Assembly (NCBI GenBank): GCA_002729495.1
Contig: PBYE01000015.1
Location: 1-55,384 of the forward strand
Source: Chromatiales bacterium
GTDB lineage: Bacteria > Pseudomonadota > Gammaproteobacteria > Steroidobacterales > GCA-2729495
DNA length: 55,384 bases
Reading direction: 5' to 3'
The translations under genes and the position numbers were made by a program. Positions 1-13,779 of this stretch are shown one piece after another. How positions within the stretch are numbered: position 1 is the first letter of the stretch; each line of letters starts with the position of its first letter. The notes under the pieces are model-generated. The model ran no database searches. It saw nothing but the letters and a program-made list of their open reading frames with translations, and was not told the origin of the DNA.

Positions 1-96
1 AGGCGGAACTTATGTCGCGGACGCACTGCGTCCGAGACGTCTGTCGTGAATTAGATCGCATCAATAATGGCATTCAAGGTCGAACTTGGCCTCATT
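1..96 (-). repeat. Duplicated 3' end of icd with its hairpin (copy A)
   Basis: This stretch repeats the last codons and the 3' hairpin of the icd gene that ends at 198, offset by about 146 bases. Read on the minus strand it ends with codons for MRPSSTLNAIIDAI and a TAA at 51-53; the real icd ends [14 protein letters not shown]. The following hairpin (about 13-39) has a stem built on GGACGC/GCGTCC, while the icd copy uses GAAAGC/GCTTTC, so paired bases have changed together. The reading frame stays open upstream only to a TAA at about 157. It is either a relic of a tandem icd copy or one member of a dispersed repeat; the sequence left of position 1 is not visible. Confidence 0.6.
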
Positions 97-146
97 AACT
101 GACGCCACTTTTCCGGGACTCGCGCAGCCAGTACCGGAAAGGTCTT

Positions 147-4546
<4,400 letters not shown>

Positions 4547-4556
4547 GTGTTATTTC

Positions 4557-4787
4557 TCAAGAGTCGGAGGTGTTGTTGATCACTTCGAATAGCAGGGTAG
4601 GGGCATCACCCTTGCGCGAGTACTCGTGCTCCCTGCTCATTTCTTTCAAAGCCCGGTCACGTTCGTAACGACTCTGAAACCAGTGCTGAGTGTTCCAGCC
4701 TTCGTCAAGCAGTCGTCTGAACGGGTCGTTTTCCGGCAACGTGACTTGAATGCCGAAGCCGCCGGTTTTGGAATCAGGTGTGTTCAT
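4557..4787 (-). CDS. Small hypothetical protein upstream of the TonB receptor
   Basis: A 76-aa soluble, charged protein (starts MNTPDSKTGGFGIQVTLPEN). I do not recognise a family. The central part is rich in W, R and E (WNTQHWFQSRYERDRALKEM), suggesting a short helical protein. It ends 10 bases before the TonB receptor start on the same strand, so it probably leads that operon. No signal peptide or membrane segment is visible, and the ribosome-binding site is weak. The reading frame and tight spacing are the support for calling it real. Confidence 0.55.
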   Translation of the reverse strand: MNTPDSKTGGFGIQVTLPENDPFRRLLDEGWNTQHWFQSRYERDRALKEMSREHEYSRKGDAPTLLFEVINNTSDS

Positions 4788-5428
4788 CTCGTAGACTTGC
4801 CGGGCACGGTGCCGACATTCTTATCGTTTATTTGACGGGCCTTGTTTACCGCCGGCAAATAATGCCCGCACCTTCACGCACGGTGAGGCGAGCATACTTT
4901 GCGTGCACTAGTGATAAACGGGTTTGCCAAAGCTCATCCACAGTCTGGATGCTAATGACGGGGTAGCCAGTATACGCGTCTGACTCGCGTTCCGTGCCCG
5001 GCTTCACATGTCCTCGTCCGATATATCGATGCTGGTCGGGGGTAATTATATTGCGTTACAGCAAATCCTGCGCATTCGGACCGGGTTCCTGCCTGGTGGA
5101 GATCGGTTTTTGTGACTCGTTTCCGGTCAGCCTGCCTTTTAAGAAGCGTTGAAAGCCAGGGACAGGCCGCGTCGCCGGGTCCTGTCAGGCCTGGCTAAAG
5201 CCCCTGGCGGATTCACGCCTTGTGTGACCAGGCTCAAGGAAATCAGTGATTTGCAGCGGCTAAATAGGCTCGCAGCTGGTACGGGGACAGGTGGTGGCTA
5301 GCAGCTGAAGGCGGGCCGGTCAAGCTTGGAGCCGCGATATCTTTTGTTCAAACTAGCCGTTACGGGTTTGTTGCCGGGTGACCCCGGGTCACTCAGACGA
5401 ACCCCTGGGAATCATTGGGTTGTTGATC
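4788..5428. other. Intergenic region with a bulged hairpin
   Basis: About 640 bases without a convincing gene between two divergent transcription units. It must hold both promoters, but I see no clear -35/-10 pair. The clearest structure is a hairpin at 5154-5196: outer arms AGCCAGG/CCTGGCT, inner arms GACAGG/CCTGTC, a 3-base bulge and a 14-base loop, with no T-run. A 15-base near-palindrome GTGACCCCGGGTCAC lies at 5378-5392, about 36 bases before the chosen ATG of the next gene, and could be an operator. Confidence 0.4.
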
Positions 5429-8400
5429 ATGAATAACCACGTGCGGGATGCAAAATTTTATGTGGTGGGCGGACCGGTACAACCCGGCCGTGACTGCTAC
5501 CTGCACCGTAATGCCGATGCCGAACTGATGCAGCGGCTGGAAGAAGGCGAGTACTGTCACGTGCTCGCGCAGCGACAGACCGGCAAAACGAGCCTTGCTG
5601 CATCAACCGCACGCAAACTGCGCGCGACCGGTACGCTTGTTGCGCTTGTCGATCTGATCCAGGCGAGCGGTGAAGACCCGTCAGAGAACGCAGGTCGCTG
5701 GTATTACAGCATCGCGTATCGCATCGTACGTGAGTTACGTATCCGGGCTGATGTGCAGCAATGGTGGAAAGAGCGTGGTGGTCTGACCAACCTCCAGCGT
5801 ATGCGCGAATTCTTCCTGGAAGTAGTACTGCAGGAAACTGATAAACCGGTCGCTATTTTCTTCGACCGGATAGAGGCCACCATAAATGAGCCCCTGGCAC
5901 AGGATCTGTTCAGTGCCGTCCGGGCATGTTACGACGCGCGCGCGAATGACATCGAATTTCAACGGCTGACGTTCGCAATGTTCGGTTCGGGAGCGCCGGC
6001 CGAAATTGTTAAGAACGTTCAGGGCTCACCCTTTGAGGTCTCGACCGCCGTGGCTTTGCCGGATTTCAGTCCGCAGGAGATGGCAGGCCTGATAGCCGGG
6101 CTAGGCGAACCACTGACAGATGCCGAAAAAATTGTTTCCCGTATCTGGACCTGGACACGCGGTCATCCTTATTTGAGCCAGAAGGTATTCAGAGGGCTGG
6201 CGCGCCGCAAGGATGAGACCTTGTCCGCTGCAAGCGTGGACGACCTGGTCCAGAACCAGTTTCTCGCGTCCAGTACCCTGCGGGATGAGCCGCACCTGTC
6301 GGCTATTGCGGAACAACTGCTCCGGGAAGGCCCGGGGCGAATTGCCCGGCTCAATCTTTATGGCCGCATATCCAAAGGCGTGGAGGTGATGTCCGATCCC
6401 GGGTCGGTCGCGCAGCGTGAACTCCTTACCGCCGGTGTGGTGACCATAGGCAGGATGAACGAGGTTCGGGTTCGGAATGAAATCTATGCGATGGTTTTCG
6501 ATACCCGCTGGGTAAACCAGAATCTGCCCTATGGTTTCAAAGGGATGGGTATTGCGGCTGCAATTATTGCGTTCGTTCTGGCCGTACCCATCTGGTATAC
6601 CGAACATCTCCCACGGCCGTATGTGCAAGCGCTTTCTGCGGCTAACCAGGATTATGATGTCGCGGTCGATGCTTACGAGAGTCTGAGCTTTTTCCCCAGC
6701 TATGCGGCGACCGCAAATCGCCTGCTGGAGAATTTTCTCACCCGCATGAGCCGCCAGGCGCCAACGCTGACTGACATGATGCGCATACGCAGTCGACTGG
6801 ATCTGATACCAGGCGGCACCGAGCGCGCAGATGAACTGCTGGCGGATTTCTGGGAACGGCGGGCAAACGAAGCGGCGCATGCCGGTGATCGCGATGGCGC
6901 CCTGGTCGCGTTGCTCGAAGCCCTGCAATTTCCAAATGATCGGCGGCGGCGCTGGGCGGCGGAGCTGGTCGGGCAGGACTATCGCAACCTTGCCGGGACG
7001 CTGCACGTAGCGGCAGAACTACAGGGTATAGAAGCTGACGAGGCGGCTGGTCTGCTGACATTGCTGGACGCGGCCAATCGCGCCGAGGTCTGGCGCATCG
7101 ATGGTGAGCGGCCCCGTTTGTCGCGCAGCATTCAGCTGATTGCCGAGGAGCGTCCGGTACTCGAGGAGCGGCAGCTTATAGAAAATGTCAGCACGCAGCC
7201 GCGCCTGATCATCAGCACAACTCATCCGGAGCCCGGACAGGTCACCTTGCTGGTGCGCGCGCCTTCGGGCCAGGAAGCGAAGCTGCGACTCGATAGCGGG
7301 AAGCAGCTGGATGGTTCCTTTATCGCGTTTGATTTTACTGCCAGCCCGGAACTGCGTGTTTTGCTGAGTGAAGAACTTACGGGTAACTGGACGATTGCAC
7401 TCAGTGACCTGGAGCAGGGTATTAGCGGCGAGTTGCTCGACTGGGGCATCGTTTCCGGCGAGACCACGGTTGTTGCAACTGAAAACATGGTTGCCCAGCC
7501 GATCCCCGAGCCGCGTTCTTCGGCAAATGCCACGACAAGGCTGGCGACGGGCGGCCGGTTGGCGATGTCCTGGCCTGCCGGACCAACCACCGGTGGTCCC
7601 GTCGTGGTATGGGACCTGGCCGGCGAGGAAATACTTGCGCGTGTGCCGCGTACGTCCGATTTCGTTGATGCAAGATTCGCCCTCGGCGGCAAGCGCATCG
7701 TCACAATCGAAGGCCGCCAGTTGCAGGTCTGGGAGTCCGGCACCGGTAAACGTATGGGGCGCATTCCGCTGAATACAGAGGCCGGGCAGCGGGTCAGGCT
7801 GTCGCCCAATGGTCGCTTCGCGGCAATCAACAGGCTTCGTGCAGATAACACCGCAGGTATCGTGGTCTGGGACCTGGAGCACATGCGACGCACAGGGCTA
7901 CAGATCACGGCTGAAAATGCAGGTCCGGTTGCCGTGGATTCGCAGGGTCGGTACCTGGCGATCGGTGGCCGGGATCCCTGGATTCGTGTCTGGTCACTTG
8001 CGGATGGCACGCTCAGGCGCGAGCTGGAGCACAGTTCGCCATTACGTTCGGTAAGTTTTGATGCATCGGGCGAGTGGCTCGCAAGCGATGATCTTTCCAA
8101 TACTTTCAGGCTCTGGAATGTTAATAAAGGCGGCGCACCGGTCATAGAACGGCTCGGCAGCAGCGCATGGTCCGTGGATTTTTCGGCAGACTCGTCCAGT
8201 CTGCTGTATGGCTCATTCGATCGTGCTTACGAGGTCAATCATTTACCGGGGGGCCGGGGCGCAGGAATCCATTTGCGGCATGCACGATCGGTAGGTCCGG
8301 GGACTACAAGGCGGGAAACAATTGCGCCGGTCATTCTCGCATCTCGCAACCTGGTTGTGACCAACGATGATTCACGCAGCGTCAAGATCTGGTCGGTGCC

Positions 8401-9460
8401 GGCGCAGCAGACTACGGCGGTGTCGGGCAAATCCATACCAGGGGGAACGCGAGCAGCCTTGAGCAGGGATGGACAGCGCATTGCGGTCGGGTCCGCTTCG
8501 GGTGACGTCAGGATTTACGCGGTCGGTGCGCCAGGCGGAATCCTGCTGGGCCGAAATGAGGCCGACAACGTTAAGGCCGGCGATTCGGAAGTAGTCGATC
8601 TGCATTTTTCACCGGATCGTTCCCGGCTTGCCAGCGCATCGCTTAATGGGCAGGTGCATGTATGGGATGCAGGTACTGGCGCAGTGCAGGATTTACTGAT
8701 CGTGCATCCGGATGGCGCCGCGCATGATCTCCTGTTTGCGGACGGCGGGCGCTACCTGATTTCAGCAAGCCGGCTCGAGGTACTGACGACCGATATGGAA
8801 ACCGGAGAAACCGTGGCCCGCTTGCGGATTCAGGCGAATCATCCGCAACTTGCGATCGCAGCCGAAACCGGAGACGTATTTATTGCTGATGATCTTAATG
8901 GCGTAACCGTGTGGAACTGGCGCACCGGTCAGTCAGACAGGGTTATCGCAGGTGACTTTGCCATACGCACGGTTGCCGTGACTCCGGATGGCAGCCGCCT
9001 TGTCACCGCAAGCGACACGCAGTTACTGACGCATTGGGATATGGAAACCCGCAAACCACTCGAACAGTCAGTCGGGGCCGCCGGCAAGATCGATGAAATG
9101 TGGATTACCGCTGACGGTAATCGCCTGACAGTACAGGCGGGTTACTGGCTGCAGTCCATTGCATTGTTCCCGACGGGTCTTTCGGTGCGTAACACCCGGT
9201 TGCTATCCGAAGCGCCGGCTTTTGTTCAACCCGGGGCGAGCGGGGAGTTCGCCTTTATTCTGTCGGCATCGCGGTCCCGGCCCGTGGTTTCATTGCAAAG
9301 TGTAAGGGATCCATCAGCAATATTGCTCGAGGGTGATCCGGACAAACTTCGCGGTTACTGGCGCGATCGTTTAGCGATGTCACTGGATGCCGAAGGCCGC
9401 GTGCAGCCTGTGCTGGGACAGGCAGTAACGCTGTCTGCCGTCCAGCCTGCCAACTATTGA
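5429..9460 (+). CDS. Membrane-anchored AAA-like (STAND-type) ATPase with P-domain-like and WD40 modules
   Basis: Encodes about 1343 aa, role unknown. The N-terminus matches the AAA-like family that opens with FYVVGGPV, CYLHR and ADAEL; the P-loop is AQRQTGKT (residues 47-54) and a Walker-B-like VAIFFDRIEA lies near 140-149. A single membrane segment (MGIAAAIIAFVLAVPIW) is near 372-390. After a helical linker, residues about 591-680 resemble a proprotein-convertase P domain (TLLVRAPSGQ, LTGNWTIALSDLEQG, LDWGIV). From about 711 to the end there are roughly ten WD40-like blades with VWDL, VWESGTGK, RLWNV, KIWSV, VHVWDAGTG and VWNWRTG. I chose the ATG at 5429 because the family begins just before FYVVGGPV; an in-frame GTG lies at 5378. 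It is transcribed alone and converges with mscS at a 16-base gap. A signalling or conflict-type NTPase whose propeller senses a ligand is inference. Confidence 0.8.
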   Translation: MNNHVRDAKFYVVGGPVQPGRDCYLHRNADAELMQRLEEGEYCHVLAQRQTGKTSLAASTARKLRATGTLVALVDLIQASGEDPSENAGRWYYSIAYRIVRELRIRADVQQWWKERGGLTNLQRMREFFLEVVLQETDKPVAIFFDRIEATINEPLAQDLFSAVRACYDARANDIEFQRLTFAMFGSGAPAEIVKNVQGSPFEVSTAVALPDFSPQEMAGLIAGLGEPLTDAEKIVSRIWTWTRGHPYLSQKVFRGLARRKDETLSAASVDDLVQNQFLASSTLRDEPHLSAIAEQLLREGPGRIARLNLYGRISKGVEVMSDPGSVAQRELLTAGVVTIGRMNEVRVRNEIYAMVFDTRWVNQNLPYGFKGMGIAAAIIAFVLAVPIWYTEHLPRPYVQALSAANQDYDVAVDAYESLSFFPSYAATANRLLENFLTRMSRQAPTLTDMMRIRSRLDLIPGGTERADELLADFWERRANEAAHAGDRDGALVALLEALQFPNDRRRRWAAELVGQDYRNLAGTLHVAAELQGIEADEAAGLLTLLDAANRAEVWRIDGERPRLSRSIQLIAEERPVLEERQLIENVSTQPRLIISTTHPEPGQVTLLVRAPSGQEAKLRLDSGKQLDGSFIAFDFTASPELRVLLSEELTGNWTIALSDLEQGISGELLDWGIVSGETTVVATENMVAQPIPEPRSSANATTRLATGGRLAMSWPAGPTTGGPVVVWDLAGEEILARVPRTSDFVDARFALGGKRIVTIEGRQLQVWESGTGKRMGRIPLNTEAGQRVRLSPNGRFAAINRLRADNTAGIVVWDLEHMRRTGLQITAENAGPVAVDSQGRYLAIGGRDPWIRVWSLADGTLRRELEHSSPLRSVSFDASGEWLASDDLSNTFRLWNVNKGGAPVIERLGSSAWSVDFSADSSSLLYGSFDRAYEVNHLPGGRGAGIHLRHARSVGPGTTRRETIAPVILASRNLVVTNDDSRSVKIWSVPAQQTTAVSGKSIPGGTRAALSRDGQRIAVGSASGDVRIYAVGAPGGILLGRNEADNVKAGDSEVVDLHFSPDRSRLASASLNGQVHVWDAGTGAVQDLLIVHPDGAAHDLLFADGGRYLISASRLEVLTTDMETGETVARLRIQANHPQLAIAAETGDVFIADDLNGVTVWNWRTGQSDRVIAGDFAIRTVAVTPDGSRLVTASDTQLLTHWDMETRKPLEQSVGAAGKIDEMWITADGNRLTVQAGYWLQSIALFPTGLSVRNTRLLSEAPAFVQPGASGEFAFILSASRSRPVVSLQSVRDPSAILLEGDPDKLRGYWRDRLAMSLDAEGRVQPVLGQAVTLSAVQPANY

Positions 9461-9476
9461 GTAGCGGCTTCTTCGT

Positions 9477-10616
9477 TTATTCGTCGTTCACCGGCAGTTC
9501 CCGGACCCACAAATCCTGTTGCGGGAACGGTATCGTGACGCCTTCGGCATTAAAGCGACGATATATTTCGCAATTCATCTCGTGCACGCGCAGACCGCGC
9601 AATGACGGTTCGGGAATCCATGCAAGTAATTCGAAATCCAGGCTGGAATCGCCGAAAGCGCGAAACCGCGCCCGCGGTGCGGGCTCATCACACAGTTCTT
9701 CATTGTTCCTGGCGATGGACTCCAGGATTTCGAGCACGTGCTTGACATCCGAACCGTAGGCGACGCCAACGGTCGCCCGTACCCTGAATTTCGTATCGTG
9801 GCCGCCGGATTCGTTGACAATCTTGGCTCCGCCCATCACGCCGTTGGGAATACTGACCTCTACATCGTCGCGCGTCATTAGTCGTGTGCTGCGCAGGCCA
9901 ATAGCTGTGACCTGTCCACGCTCGCCGGTATCCAGGACGATAAAGTCACCAATGCGGTAGGGCCGGTCGGCCAGGATTGCGACACCTGCGAACAGGTGGC
10001 TCAAGGTATCCTGCGCGGCAAAGCTGAGCGCCAGGCCGACGATACCGGCCGAAGCAACCAGGCCCGTAACATCTATATCCCAGGCAATTAATATTGCGTA
10101 CGCGCCGGCAAGCAGGAGAAAAACTGTCGCCAGGTTACGCATGAGCGGAACCGTATCTTTCTGGGCAAACGCAAAATAATCCGGGTTGCGGCCCATGCTT
10201 TCCAGGATCGCGCCACTCGAACGCATAAAGAAACGCAGCCAGGACAGGATGATTAATGTTTTCAGTATTGCCCCGGTAGCGGCGAGCGCTGTTTCACCCA
10301 GCTGCACCTTGAGCGAGTTGCTTGCGATGATGAGGCCCATCAGGGCGAAACTGGTAAACAACGGTTTGTGAAGCAGCTGGACGACGAGGTCGTCCAGCTT
10401 GTTGTCGGTGGCCTTCATGAGACGCGACACTACGGTACAGATAAAAACTTCGGCGAGCTTTGCGAGCACCAGGCCGATCGTTATGATCACGGCCGCCTCC
10501 GTCCACGGGTTCTGAATAAATTCAGCCAGGATTTCCGGTGGTTGTTCGATCAGCGTCTCCAGGACCTGATCCGCCGCTTCTGTATCTTGTGCCGCTTCTT
10601 CAGTTTGGTGTTCCAT
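9477..10616 (-). CDS. MscS-family small-conductance mechanosensitive channel
   Basis: A 379-aa inner-membrane channel that would release solutes on hypo-osmotic shock. About four or five hydrophobic segments precede the pore-lining helix, which has the MscS hallmark glycine/alanine spacing in GLVASAGIVGLALSFAAQD (about residues 186-204). The beta domain follows (RIGDFIVLDTGERGQVTAIGLRSTRL, then VSIPNGVM), and the C-terminal cytoplasmic region ends with FPQQDLWVREL. It is larger than E. coli MscS (286 aa) because of an N-terminal extension that carries extra membrane segments. It converges with the AAA/WD40 gene. The SYLF gene upstream on the same strand is separated by a terminator. Confidence 0.9.
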   Translation of the reverse strand: MEHQTEEAAQDTEAADQVLETLIEQPPEILAEFIQNPWTEAAVIITIGLVLAKLAEVFICTVVSRLMKATDNKLDDLVVQLLHKPLFTSFALMGLIIASNSLKVQLGETALAATGAILKTLIILSWLRFFMRSSGAILESMGRNPDYFAFAQKDTVPLMRNLATVFLLLAGAYAILIAWDIDVTGLVASAGIVGLALSFAAQDTLSHLFAGVAILADRPYRIGDFIVLDTGERGQVTAIGLRSTRLMTRDDVEVSIPNGVMGGAKIVNESGGHDTKFRVRATVGVAYGSDVKHVLEILESIARNNEELCDEPAPRARFRAFGDSSLDFELLAWIPEPSLRGLRVHEMNCEIYRRFNAEGVTIPFPQQDLWVRELPVNDE

Positions 10617-10701
10617 GGTCTTTGTCCGATGTAGCTATACCGGTATCGTCAGGGTTTGCCTGTACCAATAGTAATCCAGACGGCCGGCATGTATCGCGTG
10701 C

Positions 10702-10738
10702 AAAAAAAAGCGGCCCTCACCATAAGGAGTAGGGCCGC
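10702..10738 (-). terminator. Rho-independent terminator after the SYLF gene
   Basis: On the minus strand a hairpin with stem GCGGCCCT/AGGGCCGC (10710-10738) is followed directly by eight T (10702-10709). It lies 33 bases beyond the SYLF gene stop and separates that transcript from mscS. Confidence 0.9.
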
Positions 10739-10770
10739 AATGCGGAGGAAGTCTGTAAATCAGGTGAGCA

Positions 10771-11559
10771 CTAGAAAGTCATTTCGTCACCACCCTCGGG
10801 TACCGGGTCAATGGCATAGGTCTGCACCGGCTCCGGCTGTGGGGCTGCCCTGGCAACTCGTCCGGTAGATTTCCTGATCTGTGGCGTACTGGCGCTCAGG
10901 ATGTCTACAAACTGCGTTGCTGATATCGGTGTCGGCATGTTCTCCGCGTCGAGGATCTGCTGCGGTGACATGCCGTTGCCGTAATACTGTTCGTTGGAAA
11001 TTCGGTCCATGCCGAGCCACGCGCCGTCTATGGCTACGCCGGCAAACAGCCCCCTGTTCCGCGAATAGGAGTAAATCTCGGCCGCGAGTCGCCCGTCGGT
11101 GGCTGCCGAAGTCTGGCGACCTACCGGGCCGACTGCCGCCGATGCGTCGGCGCCCAGCGTTATTTTGCCGTCCACGATCTGATCGATGCTGCGCCGGTCC
11201 TTGAACACCAGCACGATATCGGTCGACTGTGCGCCGATCTGTAGTCCGAAACTGCCGCCGCCCAGCGATATAAAGGCGGGGTTGCTCCATGAGCCGTCAT
11301 CCTGGCGCACGACGAGTATGCCCTTGCCGTAGCGACCGCCAAAAGCGGTCAGGCCGATTTTGATGACACCGGGGAGAACCGCAACGCCATAGGCGTTATT
11401 CAGTATCCGGGGCGGTATGCCCTGTTCGGGGATATGGGTGAATTCCTGGATAACCTCGATCGCGGCATCCATGCGTTCTTCGGTTTTACTGGTGGCCAGC
11501 GCAGTGGTGGTTACCAGTACCAGCAGTAAAGCGCCGGCGATAGGAATAAGTCTCTTCAT
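10771..11559 (-). CDS. SYLF (YSC84-like) domain protein with signal peptide
   Basis: A 262-aa exported protein of the SYLF/Ysc84 lipid-binding family. The N-terminus MKRLIPIAGALLLVLVTTTA is a signal peptide, so it should be periplasmic. The SYLF core is visible as AYGVAVLPGVIKIGLTAFGG (the family's gxavfP block), then GKGILVVRQDDGSWSNPAFI, GGSFGLQIGAQSTDIVLVF, and GADASAAVGPVGR; a later block LFAGVAIDGAWL is also characteristic. I chose the ATG at 11557-11559 because it starts the signal peptide and has GAGG upstream; an in-frame start 11 codons earlier is less likely. It has its own terminator and a 264-base gap to the M48 gene upstream, so it is probably monocistronic. Its biological role in bacteria is not established. 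Confidence 0.85.
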   Translation of the reverse strand: MKRLIPIAGALLLVLVTTTALATSKTEERMDAAIEVIQEFTHIPEQGIPPRILNNAYGVAVLPGVIKIGLTAFGGRYGKGILVVRQDDGSWSNPAFISLGGGSFGLQIGAQSTDIVLVFKDRRSIDQIVDGKITLGADASAAVGPVGRQTSAATDGRLAAEIYSYSRNRGLFAGVAIDGAWLGMDRISNEQYYGNGMSPQQILDAENMPTPISATQFVDILSASTPQIRKSTGRVARAAPQPEPVQTYAIDPVPEGGDEMTF

Positions 11560-11760
11560 GGCCAGACCCTCGCTACATCCATGTGTTGCCATGTCGCACT
11601 GCTTTCGCAGCCCTCTGCGGGTCTTCTTGCTGAGACTTTTCCGCCCTGTTTCGTACGCGCTGAATCATCCGTGATTCGTCTCATTGCGCGACGACAGCCA
11701 GAATTTAACGTAATTCAGAACGTTAGGGAAGACTTATAGCAAAAATATCAGGAAATCCTC

Positions 11761-11786
11761 GCAGCGCCTTGGTTTTAAGGCGCTGC
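11761..11786. repeat. Perfect 10-bp inverted repeat downstream of the M48 gene
   Basis: GCAGCGCCTT and AAGGCGCTGC are separated by six bases, 38 bases beyond the M48 stop on the minus strand. There is no adjacent T-run in the minus direction, so it may be a processing hairpin or an imperfect terminator between the M48 and SYLF genes. Confidence 0.5.
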
Positions 11787-11823
11787 GCTGCATAACCTGC
11801 GCCGATTCGGTCGCTCGTCAGGA

Positions 11824-13737
11824 TCAGGCAGCATCCACTACAGGTGGCATGGGACATTCCAGTAATGCGCAGATCGCCCGCAGCAACTCGCTTTCGGCCC
11901 GGCTGATCTGATCATCGAGCAGTGCCGAGGCCAACAGCGCCGCGATAATCGTCTGCCGGTCCTTCGGTACGCAGTCCAACAGGCGGTCGAGTGCTTCGTC
12001 GGCCGCGCGAACCCAGTCTGCGGGTGCATCCGGCAGCCCGGTGTCCGTGCCCAGTATGGCAGCGCCGGCCCTGTAGGCTGCCACGGTCAGGGTCTCGTCC
12101 CTGTGGCCCCGGCGGGCATAGATACTGAGCAGGGTCCGGGCTGCATCCCGAATCCGGGGATCGCTGAGCCGCCGCCAGCGCCTGCTCGCGGCAGGATGCG
12201 CCGCCCGCCGCAGGTAGCTGCCTACCAGCCGCAGCAGGGCGTATTCATATGTATCCATGTGGTTGTCTATGAGCGCAAGCTGGGTCAACAGCTCCAGCAG
12301 GTACTCGCGGCGATTCTGCGGCAGCACCTTAATAAGGGGCAGCGCCAACTCGACCAGCGGCAGGCGGGTGCCGTTCGGCAGGCCGGCCCGTTCGGCATAC
12401 AGTTGCGCGACCCGGTCGCGCCGTTCATCTCCGAGCTGCCGGCTCAGCAGATCGAGTTGCCGGCCGCGGGTGGTCGGGTCGTAGTTGAGCATCAGCGCCG
12501 GCAAAAGCAGCACTACCTGGTCGGCTGAATCGAGCGCCTCGTTGATCGTTTCGGGAATCCGCGCGCGGATGCCGTGCGCCAGTTCGATGTGGCGTTCATC
12601 CGGGTTGCCGATGGATTGCATAAGGCTGTCAGGGTCGGTGTGAATGGCCGGGCCCGGACCGGACGCGAAGCCACTGGCCGGTGCATCGCTACCTGCGTCG
12701 CTCGCGGCTACCTCCGTCTGCAGTTCGCCGAAAGCCTCCGCCGTAAAGGCGGGATCCAGTGCCTGGATACGTTTCAGGAGTGGCGGGTGGGTCGCAAGCA
12801 TGCTGGACAAGGCACCCAGGCCGTTGGCGAACAGCATGTGGCTGACTTCCTCGGCTTCGCCGTCTTTAAGTGTCGATTGCGTGGCGAGTCCGCCGATCTT
12901 TTTCAGCGCACCAGTAATGCCGTCTGTTTGCCTTGTGAACTGTACCGCCGAAGCGTCGGCCAGGTACTCGCGCTGCCTGGACACGCCGGCCTTGATAAGC
13001 CGCGCGGCAAACAGGCCAACGTAACCCGTAACCATGAGGCCGATGCCGAGCACCATTATGGGTGCGCCACCACCACGGCCCCTGCGCGTACTTCCCCCGC
13101 GCCTGCCCCGCAGCAGTATGCGGCCGAGCAGGCCGATGGCGAGTATCCCGAAGAGCGGCCCCATCAACCGTATGTTCAGCCGCATGTCACCGTTCAGGAT
13201 ATGGCTGAATTCATGCGCAATAACGCCCTGCAATTCTTCCCGGTTCAGGTGCTCGAGCGTGCCGCGCGTGACTGCAACGGCCGCATCGTCGGTACCGAAA
13301 CCGGCCGCGAATGCGTTGATGCCGTCTTCGTGGTAAAGCACGTAAATCTCCGGCACCGGGATACCGGATGCGATTGCCATTTCCTCGACCACGTTGCGTA
13401 ATCGCCGGTGCAGGGGGTCCGAATCGCCGGGCAGGAGTTGCGTACCGCCCAGGTCGCGTGCCACGCGCCCGCCTCCCTGGCGCAGACTGCTGACACGGTA
13501 AATGCTGGCAATGCCGATGAAGGCTATGGTGCCGAAGAAGGTGAGCGCGACGATACCGCTGTTGTTAGCCGCCCAGACTAAGGGATCAGGAAATTCGATG
13601 TTGCCGGCCGCGCTCCAGATTGCGACGGCCACGACTACGGTGACAGTGACCGCAATTGCGGCCACCGCCAGCGTCATCAGCAGGATAAGTTTGCGGGAAT
13701 TGCGGTGCGAGTCTTCCTGGGCAGCAAAGAAATTCAT
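11824..13737 (-). CDS. M48 family membrane metalloprotease (HtpX-like) with TerB-like C-terminal domain
   Basis: A 637-aa zinc metalloprotease of the inner membrane, probably in protein quality control. Two membrane segments (about residues 17-40 and 62-82) are followed by the peptidase domain with the zinc site HEFSH at 175-179 and a downstream REYLADASAVQ that supplies the third ligand Glu. Two more hydrophobic segments flank the R/G-rich linker near 205-245. The C-terminal 250 residues, absent from HtpX, are helical and end in a TerB-like block (LLASALLDDQISRAESELL). This fits the long M48 type that pairs with LemA. Its start lies 42 bases after the lemA stop, with a weak ribosome-binding site, so the two genes form an operon. 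Confidence 0.9.
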   Translation of the reverse strand: MNFFAAQEDSHRNSRKLILLMTLAVAAIAVTVTVVVAVAIWSAAGNIEFPDPLVWAANNSGIVALTFFGTIAFIGIASIYRVSSLRQGGGRVARDLGGTQLLPGDSDPLHRRLRNVVEEMAIASGIPVPEIYVLYHEDGINAFAAGFGTDDAAVAVTRGTLEHLNREELQGVIAHEFSHILNGDMRLNIRLMGPLFGILAIGLLGRILLRGRRGGSTRRGRGGGAPIMVLGIGLMVTGYVGLFAARLIKAGVSRQREYLADASAVQFTRQTDGITGALKKIGGLATQSTLKDGEAEEVSHMLFANGLGALSSMLATHPPLLKRIQALDPAFTAEAFGELQTEVAASDAGSDAPASGFASGPGPAIHTDPDSLMQSIGNPDERHIELAHGIRARIPETINEALDSADQVVLLLPALMLNYDPTTRGRQLDLLSRQLGDERRDRVAQLYAERAGLPNGTRLPLVELALPLIKVLPQNRREYLLELLTQLALIDNHMDTYEYALLRLVGSYLRRAAHPAASRRWRRLSDPRIRDAARTLLSIYARRGHRDETLTVAAYRAGAAILGTDTGLPDAPADWVRAADEALDRLLDCVPKDRQTIIAALLASALLDDQISRAESELLRAICALLECPMPPVVDAA

Positions 13738-13779
13738 GGCGCCGGTGGCCCGATGTCGTGTTTAGCCGTACGCAAAGAA

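Noticed and set aside
6101-7882. Long antisense frames (301, 287 and 307 codons in this part) within the AAA/WD40 gene
   Set aside because: The plus-strand gene has clear domains throughout; the antisense products match nothing.
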